From Eubacteriaceae bacterium (GTDB lineage: Bacteria; Bacillota; Clostridia; Lachnospirales; Lachnospiraceae), in NCBI GenBank assembly GCA_902362875.1, contig CABIYF010000018.1:1-56483 (forward strand): DNA of 56,483 bases, written 5' to 3'. Positions 34,981-44,580 of this stretch are shown in pieces. The notes beneath the pieces were generated by a model. It worked only from the letters and a program-made list of their open reading frames with translations. It searched no databases and was not told the origin of the DNA. A program made the translations under genes and the position numbers. Every line of letters starts with the position of its first letter. Positions within the stretch are counted from its first letter, which is position 1.

Positions 34981-35343
34981 ATGGGTTGGAAGATAGATGA
35001 TGGACGGCCTATCTGGACACAGCTTAAGGAACAGATGATCAAGAGAATCGTATCAGGAATGTACCCAAGCGGAGAGAAGCTTCCAAGCGTGAGGGATCTT
35101 GCAGGAGAAGCAGGGGTGAATCCGAATACGATGCAGCGGGCATTATCTGCCCTTGATCAGGATGGTTTAACGGTCACCAACCGAACAAGCGGACGCTGTG
35201 TCACAGAAGATGTGGCGAAGATAGAAGAATGTCGAAAGGACATTGCACACAAGATCGTAAGGCAATATATGAAGGATTTAGAGGAACTTGGATACAATAA
35301 GGAAGATGCAGTTGCATTGATCAGAAAGGAAGAGGAAGTATGA
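34981..35343 (+). CDS. GntR-family (YtrA subfamily) transcriptional regulator
   Basis: The 120-residue protein has an N-terminal GntR winged helix (PIWTQLKEQMIKRIVSGMYPSGEKLPSVRDLAGEAGVNPNTMQRAL) and only a short helical tail for dimerisation, as in YtrA. Such repressors usually control adjacent ABC transporters and respond to cell-envelope antibiotics. AAGGAAGGAG precedes the ATG. The stop overlaps the next start as ATGA. The strong palindrome just upstream fits autorepression. Confidence 0.92.
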   Translation: MGWKIDDGRPIWTQLKEQMIKRIVSGMYPSGEKLPSVRDLAGEAGVNPNTMQRALSALDQDGLTVTNRTSGRCVTEDVAKIEECRKDIAHKIVRQYMKDLEELGYNKEDAVALIRKEEEV

Positions 35344-36074
35344 AGGATTTGAATTTAATAGAATTAACGGATTTAGAGAAAAAGTACGGAAAGAAAGAAG
35401 CTCTGAATGGAGTGAATTTAACAATCGGGAGAGGAAAGATCATTGGACTTTTAGGCCCAAATGGTTCAGGAAAGACAACACTGATCAAGTTATTGAATGG
35501 CCTGCTGCAGCCAACATCAGGTGAGATCAAAGTAAACGGCAAAGCACCTGGTGTAGACAGCAAGAAGATCATCAGTTATCTGCCAGACAAGATGTATTTT
35601 GCAGACTGGATGAAGATTTCAGATCTGATGGATTTTTTCGAAGATTTTTACGAAGACTTCAATCGCAAGAAAGCAGAAGCTATGTGTGAGACATTAAAGA
35701 TCAACACAGAAGCCAAGATCAAAAGTTTATCCAAAGGAAATAAGGAAAAGGTTCAGTTAGTCTTAGTGATGTGCAGAAAAGCACAACTATATCTCTTAGA
35801 TGAACCAATCGCAGGAGTTGATCCGGCAGCCAGAGATTTTATCTTAGATACAATCTTAAACAATTACAATGAGGAAGGAACCGTGATCATCTCCACACAT
35901 CTGATCGCAGACATTGAGAAGATCATGGATGAGGTTATTTTTATCAAAGAAGGAAGCATTGTTACATACAAAGCAGCCGATGATTTAAGAGAAGAAAGCG
36001 GCAAATCAATTGATGCATTGTTCCGTGAGACATTTCACACGGATGTATACAGAGGAGGGGATGAAGCATGTTAG
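35340..36074 (+). CDS. ABC transporter ATP-binding protein
   Basis: A 244-residue ATPase with Walker A GLLGPNGSGKTTL, signature LSKGNKEKVQ, Walker B LYLLDEPIAGVDP and the switch histidine in ISTHLI. It overlaps the GntR gene by 4 nt and the permease by 7 nt, so the three form a tightly coupled operon. It powers the following permease; the substrate is unknown, though YtrA-type operons often relate to envelope stress. Confidence 0.92.
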   Translation: MKDLNLIELTDLEKKYGKKEALNGVNLTIGRGKIIGLLGPNGSGKTTLIKLLNGLLQPTSGEIKVNGKAPGVDSKKIISYLPDKMYFADWMKISDLMDFFEDFYEDFNRKKAEAMCETLKINTEAKIKSLSKGNKEKVQLVLVMCRKAQLYLLDEPIAGVDPAARDFILDTILNNYNEEGTVIISTHLIADIEKIMDEVIFIKEGSIVTYKAADDLREESGKSIDALFRETFHTDVYRGGDEAC

Positions 36075-36826
36075 GAAAACTGATTAAATATGATCTGAAA
36101 GCATTAGTAAAAATTTTAGGACCATTATGGGGTGTACTTTTAGTGATGGGACTGATCTTTGGAATGGGGATGTCAGATTTATCACCAATTGGAAATGGAA
36201 TGATGGTATTCAGTCTTGTCGTGATCTTTGCAGTGATCGTTGGAATCTTTGTGATAAGTGTCATTATTATCATCCAGCGCTTTTGGAAAGGACTGCTGAA
36301 AGAAGAAGGATACTTAATGTTCACACTTCCAGTAACAACAAGAAGTCTGATTTTAGCCAAAGCCATCAGTGCAATGCTGGTTAGTCTGGGAACTGTACTT
36401 GTGATCACATTACTAGGAGTTGAGATCATTGGATTAAGTCCTGTAAAACTTACAGACAGTGTGACCTACTTTGGAAACTGGATCATTCGAATCAATGCGG
36501 TGGCAAAGATTGGATATGGAGTCATTGTGGCAATCGCAGGTCTGCTAAGCAGTATCTATCATGTATACGCAGCAATGGCCATCGGACAATTAAGTAACAA
36601 TAACCGATTCCTGTTTTCATTTGTAGCATATGGAGTATTATCTATTATTATAACTGTAATAGGAATCCCTACATTATCAACATTAAACACGATGGGAAAC
36701 AGCCTGAATGATGTATTCGGATTTTACGGAAACTGGTGGGTTTATCTCTTAGAAAATATTGTATTAATTGTAGTTTATCATATAATTACGGAAGTAATAT
36801 TAACAAAGAAACTGAATCTGGAGTAG
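36068..36826 (+). CDS. ABC transporter permease
   Basis: The 252-residue protein has about six membrane helices and no ATPase motifs. It starts MLGKLIKYDLKALVKILGPLWGVLL, a conserved cytoplasmic lead-in plus first helix, repeated in the truncated gene downstream. ATG 36068 overlaps the ATPase gene. It is the membrane partner of that ATPase. Confidence 0.85.
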   Translation: MLGKLIKYDLKALVKILGPLWGVLLVMGLIFGMGMSDLSPIGNGMMVFSLVVIFAVIVGIFVISVIIIIQRFWKGLLKEEGYLMFTLPVTTRSLILAKAISAMLVSLGTVLVITLLGVEIIGLSPVKLTDSVTYFGNWIIRINAVAKIGYGVIVAIAGLLSSIYHVYAAMAIGQLSNNNRFLFSFVAYGVLSIIITVIGIPTLSTLNTMGNSLNDVFGFYGNWWVYLLENIVLIVVYHIITEVILTKKLNLE

Positions 36827-36862
36827 GAAAAATTGAAAACAATAAGGAGAGGAGGAAAAAGT

Positions 36863-37015
36863 ATGTTAAGGAAATTAGTCAAATATGATCTAAAAGTATT
36901 AAGTAAGATCATGATTCCACTCTGGGGAGTTATGATCGTCTTCGGACTGATTCGTGGAATGCAGGAGCAAGTGAATAATATGGATTATATAGATGTTAAT
37001 ATACTGATTCAATAA
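36863..37015 (+). pseudogene. Truncated second ABC permease (N-terminal fragment)
   Basis: After GGAGG comes a 50-codon frame starting MLRKLVKYDLKVLSKIMIPLWG, clearly paralogous to the start of the preceding permease. It keeps the lead-in and first membrane helix, then ends in NNMDYIDVNILIQ. A full permease is about 250 residues, so most of the gene is lost. The fragment could still insert in the membrane. The operon probably once had two permeases. Confidence 0.7.
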
Positions 37016-37039
37016 AAAATACTAAAATAATATATTCAC

Positions 37040-37085
37040 GAAATAGCTGATATATAGTATAATTTTACTATATATCAGCTATTTC
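37040..37085 (+). terminator. Terminator of the GntR/ABC operon
   Basis: A 20-bp perfect stem (37040-37059 with 37066-37085) and 6-nt loop, followed by a short T-run. Confidence 0.8.
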
Positions 37086-37108
37086 ATTTACATAGAAAGG
37101 ACGACAAG

Positions 37109-38002
37109 ATGAATAAGATAAAACTAACAGATAACCTTTCACTATCCCAGATTATCAGAGGCTTCTGGCGCCTTGACAGTTGGAATATGTCTACGGAAGA
37201 ATTGATCAATAACATGAGAGCATGTATTGACATGGGAGTAACATCATTTGATACGGCAGAGATCTATGCAGGTACATTATGCGAATCATTGATGGGAGAA
37301 GCATTTGCAAAAGATACCACATTAAGAGGAAAGGTCGAATTGATCTCTAAAACAGGAATCTTCAAAGAAGAGATCAATGGAAGATCATTTGGATATTACA
37401 ACACAACTTACGACAGGATCAAACAATCCTGCAAAGAAAGTCTCCAAAGACTTCACACAGATCATCTGGATCTTTATTTGATCCATAGAGAAGATCCACT
37501 TCTAGATCCATGGGAAGCAGGAAGAGCATTGCTTGATCTGAAGAAAGAAGGACTGGTAAAAGAAATTGGAGTATCAAACTTTGATCCATTCAAATTTGAC
37601 GGATTAAATAAAGCTGTTGATGGAGCACTCGTGACAAATCAGATCGAATGGAATCCAGTATGTTTTGAACATTTTAATTCAGGAATGATGGACTATCTGA
37701 CAGCCAATAAGATTCATCCAATGATCTGGTCACCGCTTGCAGGAGGAAGATTATTTAAAGAAGATGATCCATTATGCAAAAAGGCAATGGATAAGATCAC
37801 AGAGATCGCCAAAAGACATAATTGTGAACCAGACACGATTGTCTATGCATGGATCATCTATCACCCAGTACAGGCAATGCCGATCGTAGGAAGCCAGAAG
37901 ATTGAAAGAATCGAATCTGCGGTAAAAGCCTTGGATATAAAATTAGAGCATTATGAATGGTACGAAATCTATGCTGCAAGTGGACAACAGCAGATACGAT
38001 GA
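37109..38002 (+). CDS. Aldo/keto reductase family oxidoreductase (YdhF-like)
   Basis: The 297-residue TIM barrel has the aldo/keto reductase signature: FDTAEIYAG with catalytic D and Y, LISKTG with K, and YLIHRED with H. IGVSNF and the NADPH-binding tail PIVGSQKIERIESAV are also present. It reduces carbonyls with NADPH; the substrate is unknown. AGAAAGGACG precedes the ATG. It is followed by the secreted transglutaminase-like gene after 39 nt. Confidence 0.92.
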   Translation: MNKIKLTDNLSLSQIIRGFWRLDSWNMSTEELINNMRACIDMGVTSFDTAEIYAGTLCESLMGEAFAKDTTLRGKVELISKTGIFKEEINGRSFGYYNTTYDRIKQSCKESLQRLHTDHLDLYLIHREDPLLDPWEAGRALLDLKKEGLVKEIGVSNFDPFKFDGLNKAVDGALVTNQIEWNPVCFEHFNSGMMDYLTANKIHPMIWSPLAGGRLFKEDDPLCKKAMDKITEIAKRHNCEPDTIVYAWIIYHPVQAMPIVGSQKIERIESAVKALDIKLEHYEWYEIYAASGQQQIR

Positions 38003-38041
38003 TCGTATTTAAAAATCATTAAGGAGGAAAAGTATAAAGAT

Positions 38042-40912
38042 ATGAAAAAACGAAGAAGTATGCAAAAAAGAATCTTATCATGTCTATTATCCATAGCCAT
38101 GGCAACAAGCGTATTTTCAGTTTTGCCGAGCAACATCAAAGATATCAAAGCCGAAACGGCCACAACGAAATCCACAGATACAACATACGGAAGTACAACA
38201 GACCCAAGCGGTGCTTCCGATATCAAAGAGTGGAGAGATAAGACAAATGAGGACGACGTATGGGCAGGCTGGTATCATTTCAAAGGAGAAGATACCAACT
38301 GGCATGGGATTGAGTTCTACCCAGACAAGAAAAGAACAATGGGTGATTATGACTGGGGTCAGACCCTTATGACTTTTGAATTATGGAAAAAATCAGGAAA
38401 TTCCTACGAAAAAATAAAAGAGATGGATCTCACGGCAGCATCTGAGGAATTCAATTTTCATATGGACAAAGACACGGATTATTATATTTATTTGGGTGGT
38501 GTAAAAGGCTGCTGTGGGGATCTTGGAATCAATATTCAGTACAATATATATAGTATATCGAAAGGAACAGAGATTCCAACAGAGGCACAGGAACTTAGCA
38601 CTTCAGGCAGCCAAAAAATAAATGTAACATCTTCCGATGATATTCATTGGCTGAAATTTACGGCACCAGAAGAAGGACGATATAAAATTACCTATAAAGA
38701 TGCAAAAAATACAGCACGACTTGATTTGTTAAAAGTTTACAATAATCGCTTAGAGTATATGTCAGGACGTGAAGTTGTGCGCGATGGTGTTTCTTATTAT
38801 GATTTAGACAAGGGAGATGCAGCCTATATTGCATGTACAAGTTTTGAAGGAGCAACGTCGTATAATGTTGCGATAAAGAAGATCACTCAGACAGAGACCT
38901 ACCTTAATAAGGAACATACATTTGCTGTGCGTAAGAGCACAAAGGCTTCAACAATTGCGAAGGCACAGGCTTCGACGAGTATTGAATATCTGGATAAGTT
39001 TTATGCATCGAATAAATCATTTTCAACAAGAATCGATCACGTAGATGAAAATGATATTGCAGCATTTAAAAAGATGGCGGGCATTATTACAAAAGGATGC
39101 ACAACGGACAAACAAAAGGTAGAGGCCATTGTAAAATGGGTAAAAAATAATATTACTTACGATACCAATACAAGTTCTTATTCTACAGCAGTCTTTAAGA
39201 ATCGAAGAGGAGACTGTCAGGGAATGTCTTCGTTGATCGCAGATTTTTGCCGTTCCTTAGGAATGCCGGCAGCATATGCATCCGGATGGAAAGCTGATCT
39301 GACGAAATGGACAATCGATGATCTGTATCATTCTTATGACCGTCATAAGTTTGCTGGGCATGGATGGGATATGATCTATTTTGATGGAAAATGGCATATG
39401 TACGATGTTTTATTTGACAACTATGATGTGACAGATTCAAACAAGATGGCAGATTTGGGATATTATTTTTGCTGGGTGGAAGGAATATCAATTGTCGGAA
39501 AAGATGTAGATCCAGCTTTGATTGGAATGGACGATGGTTATGAAAGAACCATCACAGCAGCATACTATAATGGAGATATTGTTACACTTAGCGGTGGCCG
39601 CATATGTAATCGGGGAAATAGTTATAGTATAGATCAGGATGGGGAAGTATGTAGTTCAATATATGAAGCGTCCTCAGTTGGCTGGTGGTCTCTTTGGCTG
39701 GATGATTTATATTTCCCAACAATTGCATCTTTACAGCAATATTATCCATATGGTAATGATACGCTAAGATTTCACGATGGATTTAGTTATGAAGATGGAA
39801 GGAAGAATCCAGAAAGTGGTTATAATTATGTCGATGGCTGGATTGGTTCTGGAAATGATAAGCATGGGTATCTGGTAGATCCTGATGGCGTTTTAAGGAA
39901 TATGGATATTGGAACAAGTGAAGGAAAAACGTATTATTTTAGTCAAACAGGTAATACACAGATTTTAAATATGAAAACTGATCAATACTATCTGTATCAG
40001 GGAGAACTTTATATTAAAACTGGAGTAAGCGGAAGAATTATTACCACAACAGGTATAGAAAAATATCTGGATGATCCGAAATACGAAATTACATATGAAT
40101 TTATCCAGGCATATGATGAAAAAGGAAATGAGGTCAAAGAAGATGATAAAAATATGCCAATTAAGATCAATCACGATGATCATACAATAACGACTTTAAA
40201 ACCAGGTTATGTATGGTATCTGATTACTGTTGAGGAAAAAGGTGAGTCTGGATCTTTGACAACAGAATCTATTCAGCTTAATATCACAGATAAAGAAAAG
40301 CCATCATATAGTTATGAAGATTCCAAAGTGTCATCAAATGATAATAAAAATCCAAAACCAGACGTAAAACCAGAACCAGATCCAGATGAGACACCAACGG
40401 TCAAAACAGTAAAGAAAGTATCATTGTCTGCAAGTTCTTATACTTACGATGGCAAAGTAAAGAATCCATCAGTCAAAGTATATGACAGCAGCAATCAATT
40501 AATTTCTTCCAAATATTACACAGTAAGCAAATCATCTGGCCGCAAAAACGTAGGAAAATACAAATACACGATTACTTTCAAAAATGGATATTCAGGCAAA
40601 AAGACACTATACTTTACGATCAAACCAAAATCAACATCCATTACATCATTGAAAAAAGCATCAAAAAGCTTTACAGCCAGATGGAAGAAAGTATCAACAC
40701 AGGCAACAGGATACCAGATCCGTTACAGCAAAAAATCTTCTATGTCAGGTGCTAAAACAACGACAATAAAGAGTTATAAAACAGTTTCAAAGAAGATTAC
40801 ACGCCTTAGCAAGAAGAAAAAATATTATGTTCAGGTTCGTACTTATAAAACTGTATCCAAAGTAAAATATTATTCTGGCTGGAGTGGAAAGAAAACAGTT
40901 GTGACGAAATAA
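38042..40912 (+). CDS. Secreted transglutaminase-like protein with Ig/Fn3-like C-terminus
   Basis: A 956-residue exported protein. After the signal peptide (ending near NIKDIKAE) come two beta-rich domains (about residues 40-290; the second resembles a PPC domain). A transglutaminase-like cysteine-protease fold follows with GDCQGMSS (catalytic Cys about residue 392), HGWDMIYFDGKWH and YDVLFDN supplying His and Asp. The C-terminus repeats the Ig-like unit (YTYDGKVKNPSVKVY) and Lys-rich Fn3-like end (KKKYYVQVRTYKT) of the protein at 16935. It may act on surface proteins, or bind wall polymers through its basic tail. There is no LPXTG. AAGGAGG precedes the start. Confidence 0.88.
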   Translation: MKKRRSMQKRILSCLLSIAMATSVFSVLPSNIKDIKAETATTKSTDTTYGSTTDPSGASDIKEWRDKTNEDDVWAGWYHFKGEDTNWHGIEFYPDKKRTMGDYDWGQTLMTFELWKKSGNSYEKIKEMDLTAASEEFNFHMDKDTDYYIYLGGVKGCCGDLGINIQYNIYSISKGTEIPTEAQELSTSGSQKINVTSSDDIHWLKFTAPEEGRYKITYKDAKNTARLDLLKVYNNRLEYMSGREVVRDGVSYYDLDKGDAAYIACTSFEGATSYNVAIKKITQTETYLNKEHTFAVRKSTKASTIAKAQASTSIEYLDKFYASNKSFSTRIDHVDENDIAAFKKMAGIITKGCTTDKQKVEAIVKWVKNNITYDTNTSSYSTAVFKNRRGDCQGMSSLIADFCRSLGMPAAYASGWKADLTKWTIDDLYHSYDRHKFAGHGWDMIYFDGKWHMYDVLFDNYDVTDSNKMADLGYYFCWVEGISIVGKDVDPALIGMDDGYERTITAAYYNGDIVTLSGGRICNRGNSYSIDQDGEVCSSIYEASSVGWWSLWLDDLYFPTIASLQQYYPYGNDTLRFHDGFSYEDGRKNPESGYNYVDGWIGSGNDKHGYLVDPDGVLRNMDIGTSEGKTYYFSQTGNTQILNMKTDQYYLYQGELYIKTGVSGRIITTTGIEKYLDDPKYEITYEFIQAYDEKGNEVKEDDKNMPIKINHDDHTITTLKPGYVWYLITVEEKGESGSLTTESIQLNITDKEKPSYSYEDSKVSSNDNKNPKPDVKPEPDPDETPTVKTVKKVSLSASSYTYDGKVKNPSVKVYDSSNQLISSKYYTVSKSSGRKNVGKYKYTITFKNGYSGKKTLYFTIKPKSTSITSLKKASKSFTARWKKVSTQATGYQIRYSKKSSMSGAKTTTIKSYKTVSKKITRLSKKKKYYVQVRTYKTVSKVKYYSGWSGKKTVVTK

Positions 40913-40917
40913 AAAGC

Positions 40918-41010
40918 AAAATTCTGTAGCTGATTTTTCAGACTATTATTTATAATATACAGAAAGACTCCAGTTGGCCAACTGCCCACAAAATTAAAAT
41001 TTTACATAAA
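40918..41010. repeat. Half-copy of the long hairpin repeat with its flank
   Basis: This segment matches 203-290: aaattctNtagctg, then ttttccagac-like, attatttat, atacagaaagact and cagttggcca. Only the right arm and right flank of copy A are present; the left arm and core are missing. It starts right after the transglutaminase-like stop codon. Confidence 0.75.
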
Positions 41011-41104
41011 TTTAACACAACACTGCTTGAAAATAAGTTAAAATAAAAACGTTGTAAAAAATAAATGAAAAGATTGTAAGAAAACAACTAAAGGAGAAAG
41101 AAAA

Positions 41105-42745
41105 GTGAGCAGTACAAACATTTTAGGTCTGCTGGGAGGATTAGCATTATTCCTCTATGGTATGCAGATGATGAGTAACGGATTGGAATCCGTTGCCGGA
41201 AATAAAATGAAAGACATTTTGGAAAAACTGACATCAAACAGATTTCTTGGAATTATCGTAGGTGCCTTGATCACAGCTGTGATTCAGTCATCTTCAGCGA
41301 CTACTGTTATGGTCGTGGGATTTGTAAACTCAGGAATGATGAGATTAAATCAGGCAGTATGGATTATCATGGGAGCCAACATTGGTACAACGATCACAGG
41401 ACAGCTGATCGCATTAGACGTTGGGGAATTAGCGCCGCTGATCGCATTTATCGGTGTGGCACTTGTCGTATTTTCAAAGAATGAAAAAGTGCAATTTGTA
41501 GGTGAGATCATTGCCGGATTAGGTATTTTATTTGTTGGAATGAACATGATGGGACAGTCAATGGTACCACTTCGTGAGTATCCACCATTTATCAACCTGA
41601 TGACAAGATTTTCAAATCCACTGATCGGAATCATTGCAGGTATGGTCTTTACAGCTGTGATTCAGTCATCTTCAGCATCTGTAGGTATCTTACAGGCGTT
41701 GGCGTTAAGCGGGGTTATCAGTTTCCATGATGCAGCATTTGTATTGTTTGGACAGAATATCGGTACATGTATCACAGCAATCTTAGCGTCTATCGGAACA
41801 GAGAGAAGTGCGAAGAGAGCAACGATCATACATTTAAGTTTCAATATCATTGGAACAGCAATCTTTACAGCGTTATGTTTAGTAACACCAATTACAGACT
41901 ATGTAGCGGCATTCAGTGGAAACAGTATTACAAAACAGATTGCCAATATGCATACATTATTTAATATCAGTACAACGATCCTGCTGATTCCATTTGGAAA
42001 TTATCTTGCAAAACTTGCAACAAAGATCCTTCCAGAGAAAGAAGAAGAAAAAGAACATCACAAGCATTTAAAATATATCAAATCTGTTGACACAAGAGTT
42101 GATGCAAACTTTGGTACATCAGCAATTAACCTTCAGAATTTAAGAAATGAAATTCAGAGAATGCTTGAGATGGCAAGAGTCAACGTAGATAAAAGTTTTG
42201 ATGCATTTTTAGCTGGAAGCAGCAGATCTTTGGATGACGTAGATAAAAGAGAAGATTATATCGATTATCTGAATAAAGAAATATCAAGAGCAGCAGCAAA
42301 GATGATGGCACATGAGACGAATGTGAAAGCTTCAAAGAATATCGGATCTTATCTTGACATGACAAGCAATATCGAACGAATTGGAGATCATGCGGTTAAT
42401 ATTTGCGATTATACGAAACTGATCGAGGAAAAACAGATCGTGTTCTCTGATGAAGCCAAAAAGCAGATGGAAGATATGAAGATAATCTGTGAAAAGATGT
42501 TCCATAACATTTCCAAAAAGCCAGATGATATACAGGACTGGCTTCAGAAAGTTCATGATTCAGAGAACTTTATCGACCAGAAGACAGAAGAATTCTATGA
42601 AAGTCATTTGGAGCGTATCAATAAAGGCTTATGTAATGATGAAGCATGTATCATTTTCTCAGAGATGTTAACAGACTTTGAGCGAATCGGAGATCATGCA
42701 TGGAATGTTGCAAAGCAGATGGCTAAGATCATCGAACGAGGATAA
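41105..42745 (+). CDS. Na/Pi cotransporter family protein with C-terminal PhoU domain
   Basis: The 546-residue protein has two NptA/PNaS repeats, each with the QSSSA motif (AVIQSSSATTV, about residue 61; AVIQSSSASVG, about 187), and eight to ten membrane helices up to about residue 310. A PhoU-like helical domain follows (FERIGDHAWN at the end). It probably imports phosphate with sodium. The start is GTG 41105, 8 nt after AAGGAG. Confidence 0.92.
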   Translation: MSSTNILGLLGGLALFLYGMQMMSNGLESVAGNKMKDILEKLTSNRFLGIIVGALITAVIQSSSATTVMVVGFVNSGMMRLNQAVWIIMGANIGTTITGQLIALDVGELAPLIAFIGVALVVFSKNEKVQFVGEIIAGLGILFVGMNMMGQSMVPLREYPPFINLMTRFSNPLIGIIAGMVFTAVIQSSSASVGILQALALSGVISFHDAAFVLFGQNIGTCITAILASIGTERSAKRATIIHLSFNIIGTAIFTALCLVTPITDYVAAFSGNSITKQIANMHTLFNISTTILLIPFGNYLAKLATKILPEKEEEKEHHKHLKYIKSVDTRVDANFGTSAINLQNLRNEIQRMLEMARVNVDKSFDAFLAGSSRSLDDVDKREDYIDYLNKEISRAAAKMMAHETNVKASKNIGSYLDMTSNIERIGDHAVNICDYTKLIEEKQIVFSDEAKKQMEDMKIICEKMFHNISKKPDDIQDWLQKVHDSENFIDQKTEEFYESHLERINKGLCNDEACIIFSEMLTDFERIGDHAWNVAKQMAKIIERG

Positions 42746-42805
42746 AGCGAAAAGATACGGAAAAGCTTTACATAGACAGAATCTTTATATACATAGAAAG
42801 ACAGG

Positions 42806-42835
42806 AAGGACCTTCAAAATAAGAAGGTCCTTTTT
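42806..42835 (+). terminator. Rho-independent terminator
   Basis: AAGGACCTTC...GAAGGTCCTTTTT hairpin after the Na/Pi cotransporter. Confidence 0.88.
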
Positions 42836-42857
42836 CGATATTCTTTTTGTTAGCAAC

Positions 42858-42886
42858 TAGACTTGTTGAAAACAATACGTTATACT
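42858..42886 (+). promoter_or_regulatory. Promoter of rpe
   Basis: TAGACT (42858-42863), 17-nt spacer, TATACT (42881-42886), about 43 nt before the rpe start. Confidence 0.55.
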
Positions 42887-42928
42887 AAAAAGAGTGCTAA
42901 AAACAGGTGTGTAAAGGAGAAAAGAGTT

Positions 42929-43585
42929 ATGGATTATATTTTATCCCCATCAATTTTATCAGCAGATTTTGCAAATCTTGGAGCCGATGTAAAAGAAACA
43001 GTAGAAGCAGGTGCAAAATGGGTGCACATTGATGTTATGGATGGAATGTTCGTACCTAATATTTCATTAGGGCTTCCAGTCATTAAATCTCTTCGTAAAG
43101 TTACAGATGCCGTATTTGATGTGCATTTAATGATCGAAGAACCAGGAAGATATATTGATGATTTTGCAGCAGTTGGAGCAGATGTGATCACACTTCATGC
43201 AGAAGCAACAAAACATCTTCACAGAGCGGTCCAGCAGGTAAAAGCGAAAGGATTGAAGGTAGGAGTTTCCCTGAATCCAGGAACATCATTATCAGCATTA
43301 GATTATGTATTAGAAGATATTGACATGGTTCTGATCATGACAGTTAACCCAGGTTATGGCGGACAGTCTTATATCAATAAAATGGATGATAAGATTAAAG
43401 AATTAAGAAAGATCATCACTGAAAAAGGTCTGGATATAGATATTGAGGTTGACGGTGGAATTTCTGCAAAGAATATCGCACATGTTAAAGAATGTGGAGC
43501 AAATGTATTCGTTGCAGGATCAGCCGTATTTAATGGAGATATCGCATCCAGTACAAAAGAAATTTTAAAAGCTATGGAGGCATAA
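42929..43585 (+). CDS. rpe: Ribulose-phosphate 3-epimerase
   Basis: A 218-residue TIM barrel with all the Rpe motifs: LSPSILSADFANLG, HIDVMDGMFVPNISLG, DVHLMIEEP, HAEA, VNPGYGGQSYI and EVDGGIS. It interconverts ribulose 5-phosphate and xylulose 5-phosphate in the pentose phosphate pathway. The start ATG 42929 follows AAAGGAG; the longer frame to 42863 overlaps the promoter. It lies 4 nt upstream of the Mrp ATPase gene. Confidence 0.96.
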   Translation: MDYILSPSILSADFANLGADVKETVEAGAKWVHIDVMDGMFVPNISLGLPVIKSLRKVTDAVFDVHLMIEEPGRYIDDFAAVGADVITLHAEATKHLHRAVQQVKAKGLKVGVSLNPGTSLSALDYVLEDIDMVLIMTVNPGYGGQSYINKMDDKIKELRKIITEKGLDIDIEVDGGISAKNIAHVKECGANVFVAGSAVFNGDIASSTKEILKAMEA

Positions 43586-43589
43586 TAAA

Positions 43590-44414
43590 ATGAGTGAATG
43601 TAGTCACGACTGCAGCAGCTGCAGTTCAAACTGCGGCAGCAGAACACAGGAAAAAACAGATTTTCTTGAACCATTATATAGAGAAAGCAAAGTAAAGAAA
43701 GTCATTGGTATCGTCAGTGGAAAAGGCGGTGTAGGTAAATCAATGACAACATCATTACTGGCAGTTGCAGCAATGAGAAAAGGTCTGCACACAGGAATCT
43801 TAGATGGAGACATCACAGGACCATCAATCCCACAGGCATTCGGACTTCACGAAAGACTGCTTGGGAATGCAGAAGGAATCATTCTTCCAGCAATGACAAA
43901 CTTCGGAATTGAAGTTGTATCCTTAAACTTAATGTTAGAAGAAGAAACACAGCCAGTCATCTGGAGAGGACCAGTCGTAGCAGATGTTGTCAAACAGTTC
44001 TGGGGCAAGACATTATGGAAAGACATTGATGTCATGTTTGTGGACATGCCTCCAGGAACAGGTGAAGTACCACTGACAGTTTTCCAGTCCGTACCATTGG
44101 ATGGAATCGTTGTGGTAGCAACACCACAGGAACTGGTAGGAATGATCGTAGAGAAAGCTGTGAATATGGCGAAGATGATGAATGTACCAGTTTTAGGACT
44201 GATCGAGAACATGAGTTACATCAAATGTCCAGACTGCGGCAAAGAAATCAAAGTCTTTGGAGACAGCCACATTGAAGAGATTTCAGAGAAGTTTAATATT
44301 CCGGTACTTGGAAAGCTTCCAATCGATCCAAAACTGACAGAAGCATGTGATGCGGGACTGATCGAAGATGTAGAGAATATCTACCTTGATGGTGTTATGG
44401 ACATCATTCTATAA
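43590..44414 (+). CDS. Mrp/NBP35-family ATPase (Fe-S cluster carrier)
   Basis: The 274-residue protein has a Cys-rich N-terminus (C4, C8, C11 and C15 in MSECSHDCSSCSSNC), similar to the Nbp35 iron-sulfur site. Then come the deviant Walker A GKGGVGKS, DGDITGPS and DMPPGTGEVPL. A CPDC pair (about residue 213) is the bridging cluster site of the family. It likely assembles or carries 4Fe-4S clusters in the cytoplasm. It is co-transcribed with rpe. Confidence 0.93.
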   Translation: MSECSHDCSSCSSNCGSRTQEKTDFLEPLYRESKVKKVIGIVSGKGGVGKSMTTSLLAVAAMRKGLHTGILDGDITGPSIPQAFGLHERLLGNAEGIILPAMTNFGIEVVSLNLMLEEETQPVIWRGPVVADVVKQFWGKTLWKDIDVMFVDMPPGTGEVPLTVFQSVPLDGIVVVATPQELVGMIVEKAVNMAKMMNVPVLGLIENMSYIKCPDCGKEIKVFGDSHIEEISEKFNIPVLGKLPIDPKLTEACDAGLIEDVENIYLDGVMDIIL

Positions 44415-44432
44415 GAATTATATGTATAGAGA

Positions 44433-44469
44433 GAAGGCATAGATTGTTACAAATCATGCCTTCTTTTTT
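44433..44469 (+). terminator. Terminator of the rpe-mrp operon
   Basis: GAAGGCAT pairs with ATGCCTTC, with inner AGATT/AATC pairing, followed by six Ts. Confidence 0.85.
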
Positions 44470-44519
44470 ATGTACTATTTCTATACTTATTTATATATAT
44501 CATTCAGCATAGTCTTAAT

Positions 44520-44556
44520 ATATTTGTAACAACTAACTTACAAATATTGTAAATAT
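44520..44556 (+). promoter_or_regulatory. Candidate operator: repeated TTACAAATA motif
   Basis: ATATTTGTAA (44520-44529) and TTACAAATAT (44538-44547) form an exact 10-bp inverted repeat, and TTACAAATATTGTAA (44538-44552) is a second, overlapping dyad. The site lies 25-60 bp upstream of the -35 box of the 3D-domain gene. Confidence 0.45.
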
Positions 44557-44580
44557 ATTGTTCTTTTTTCGATGCAAAGG

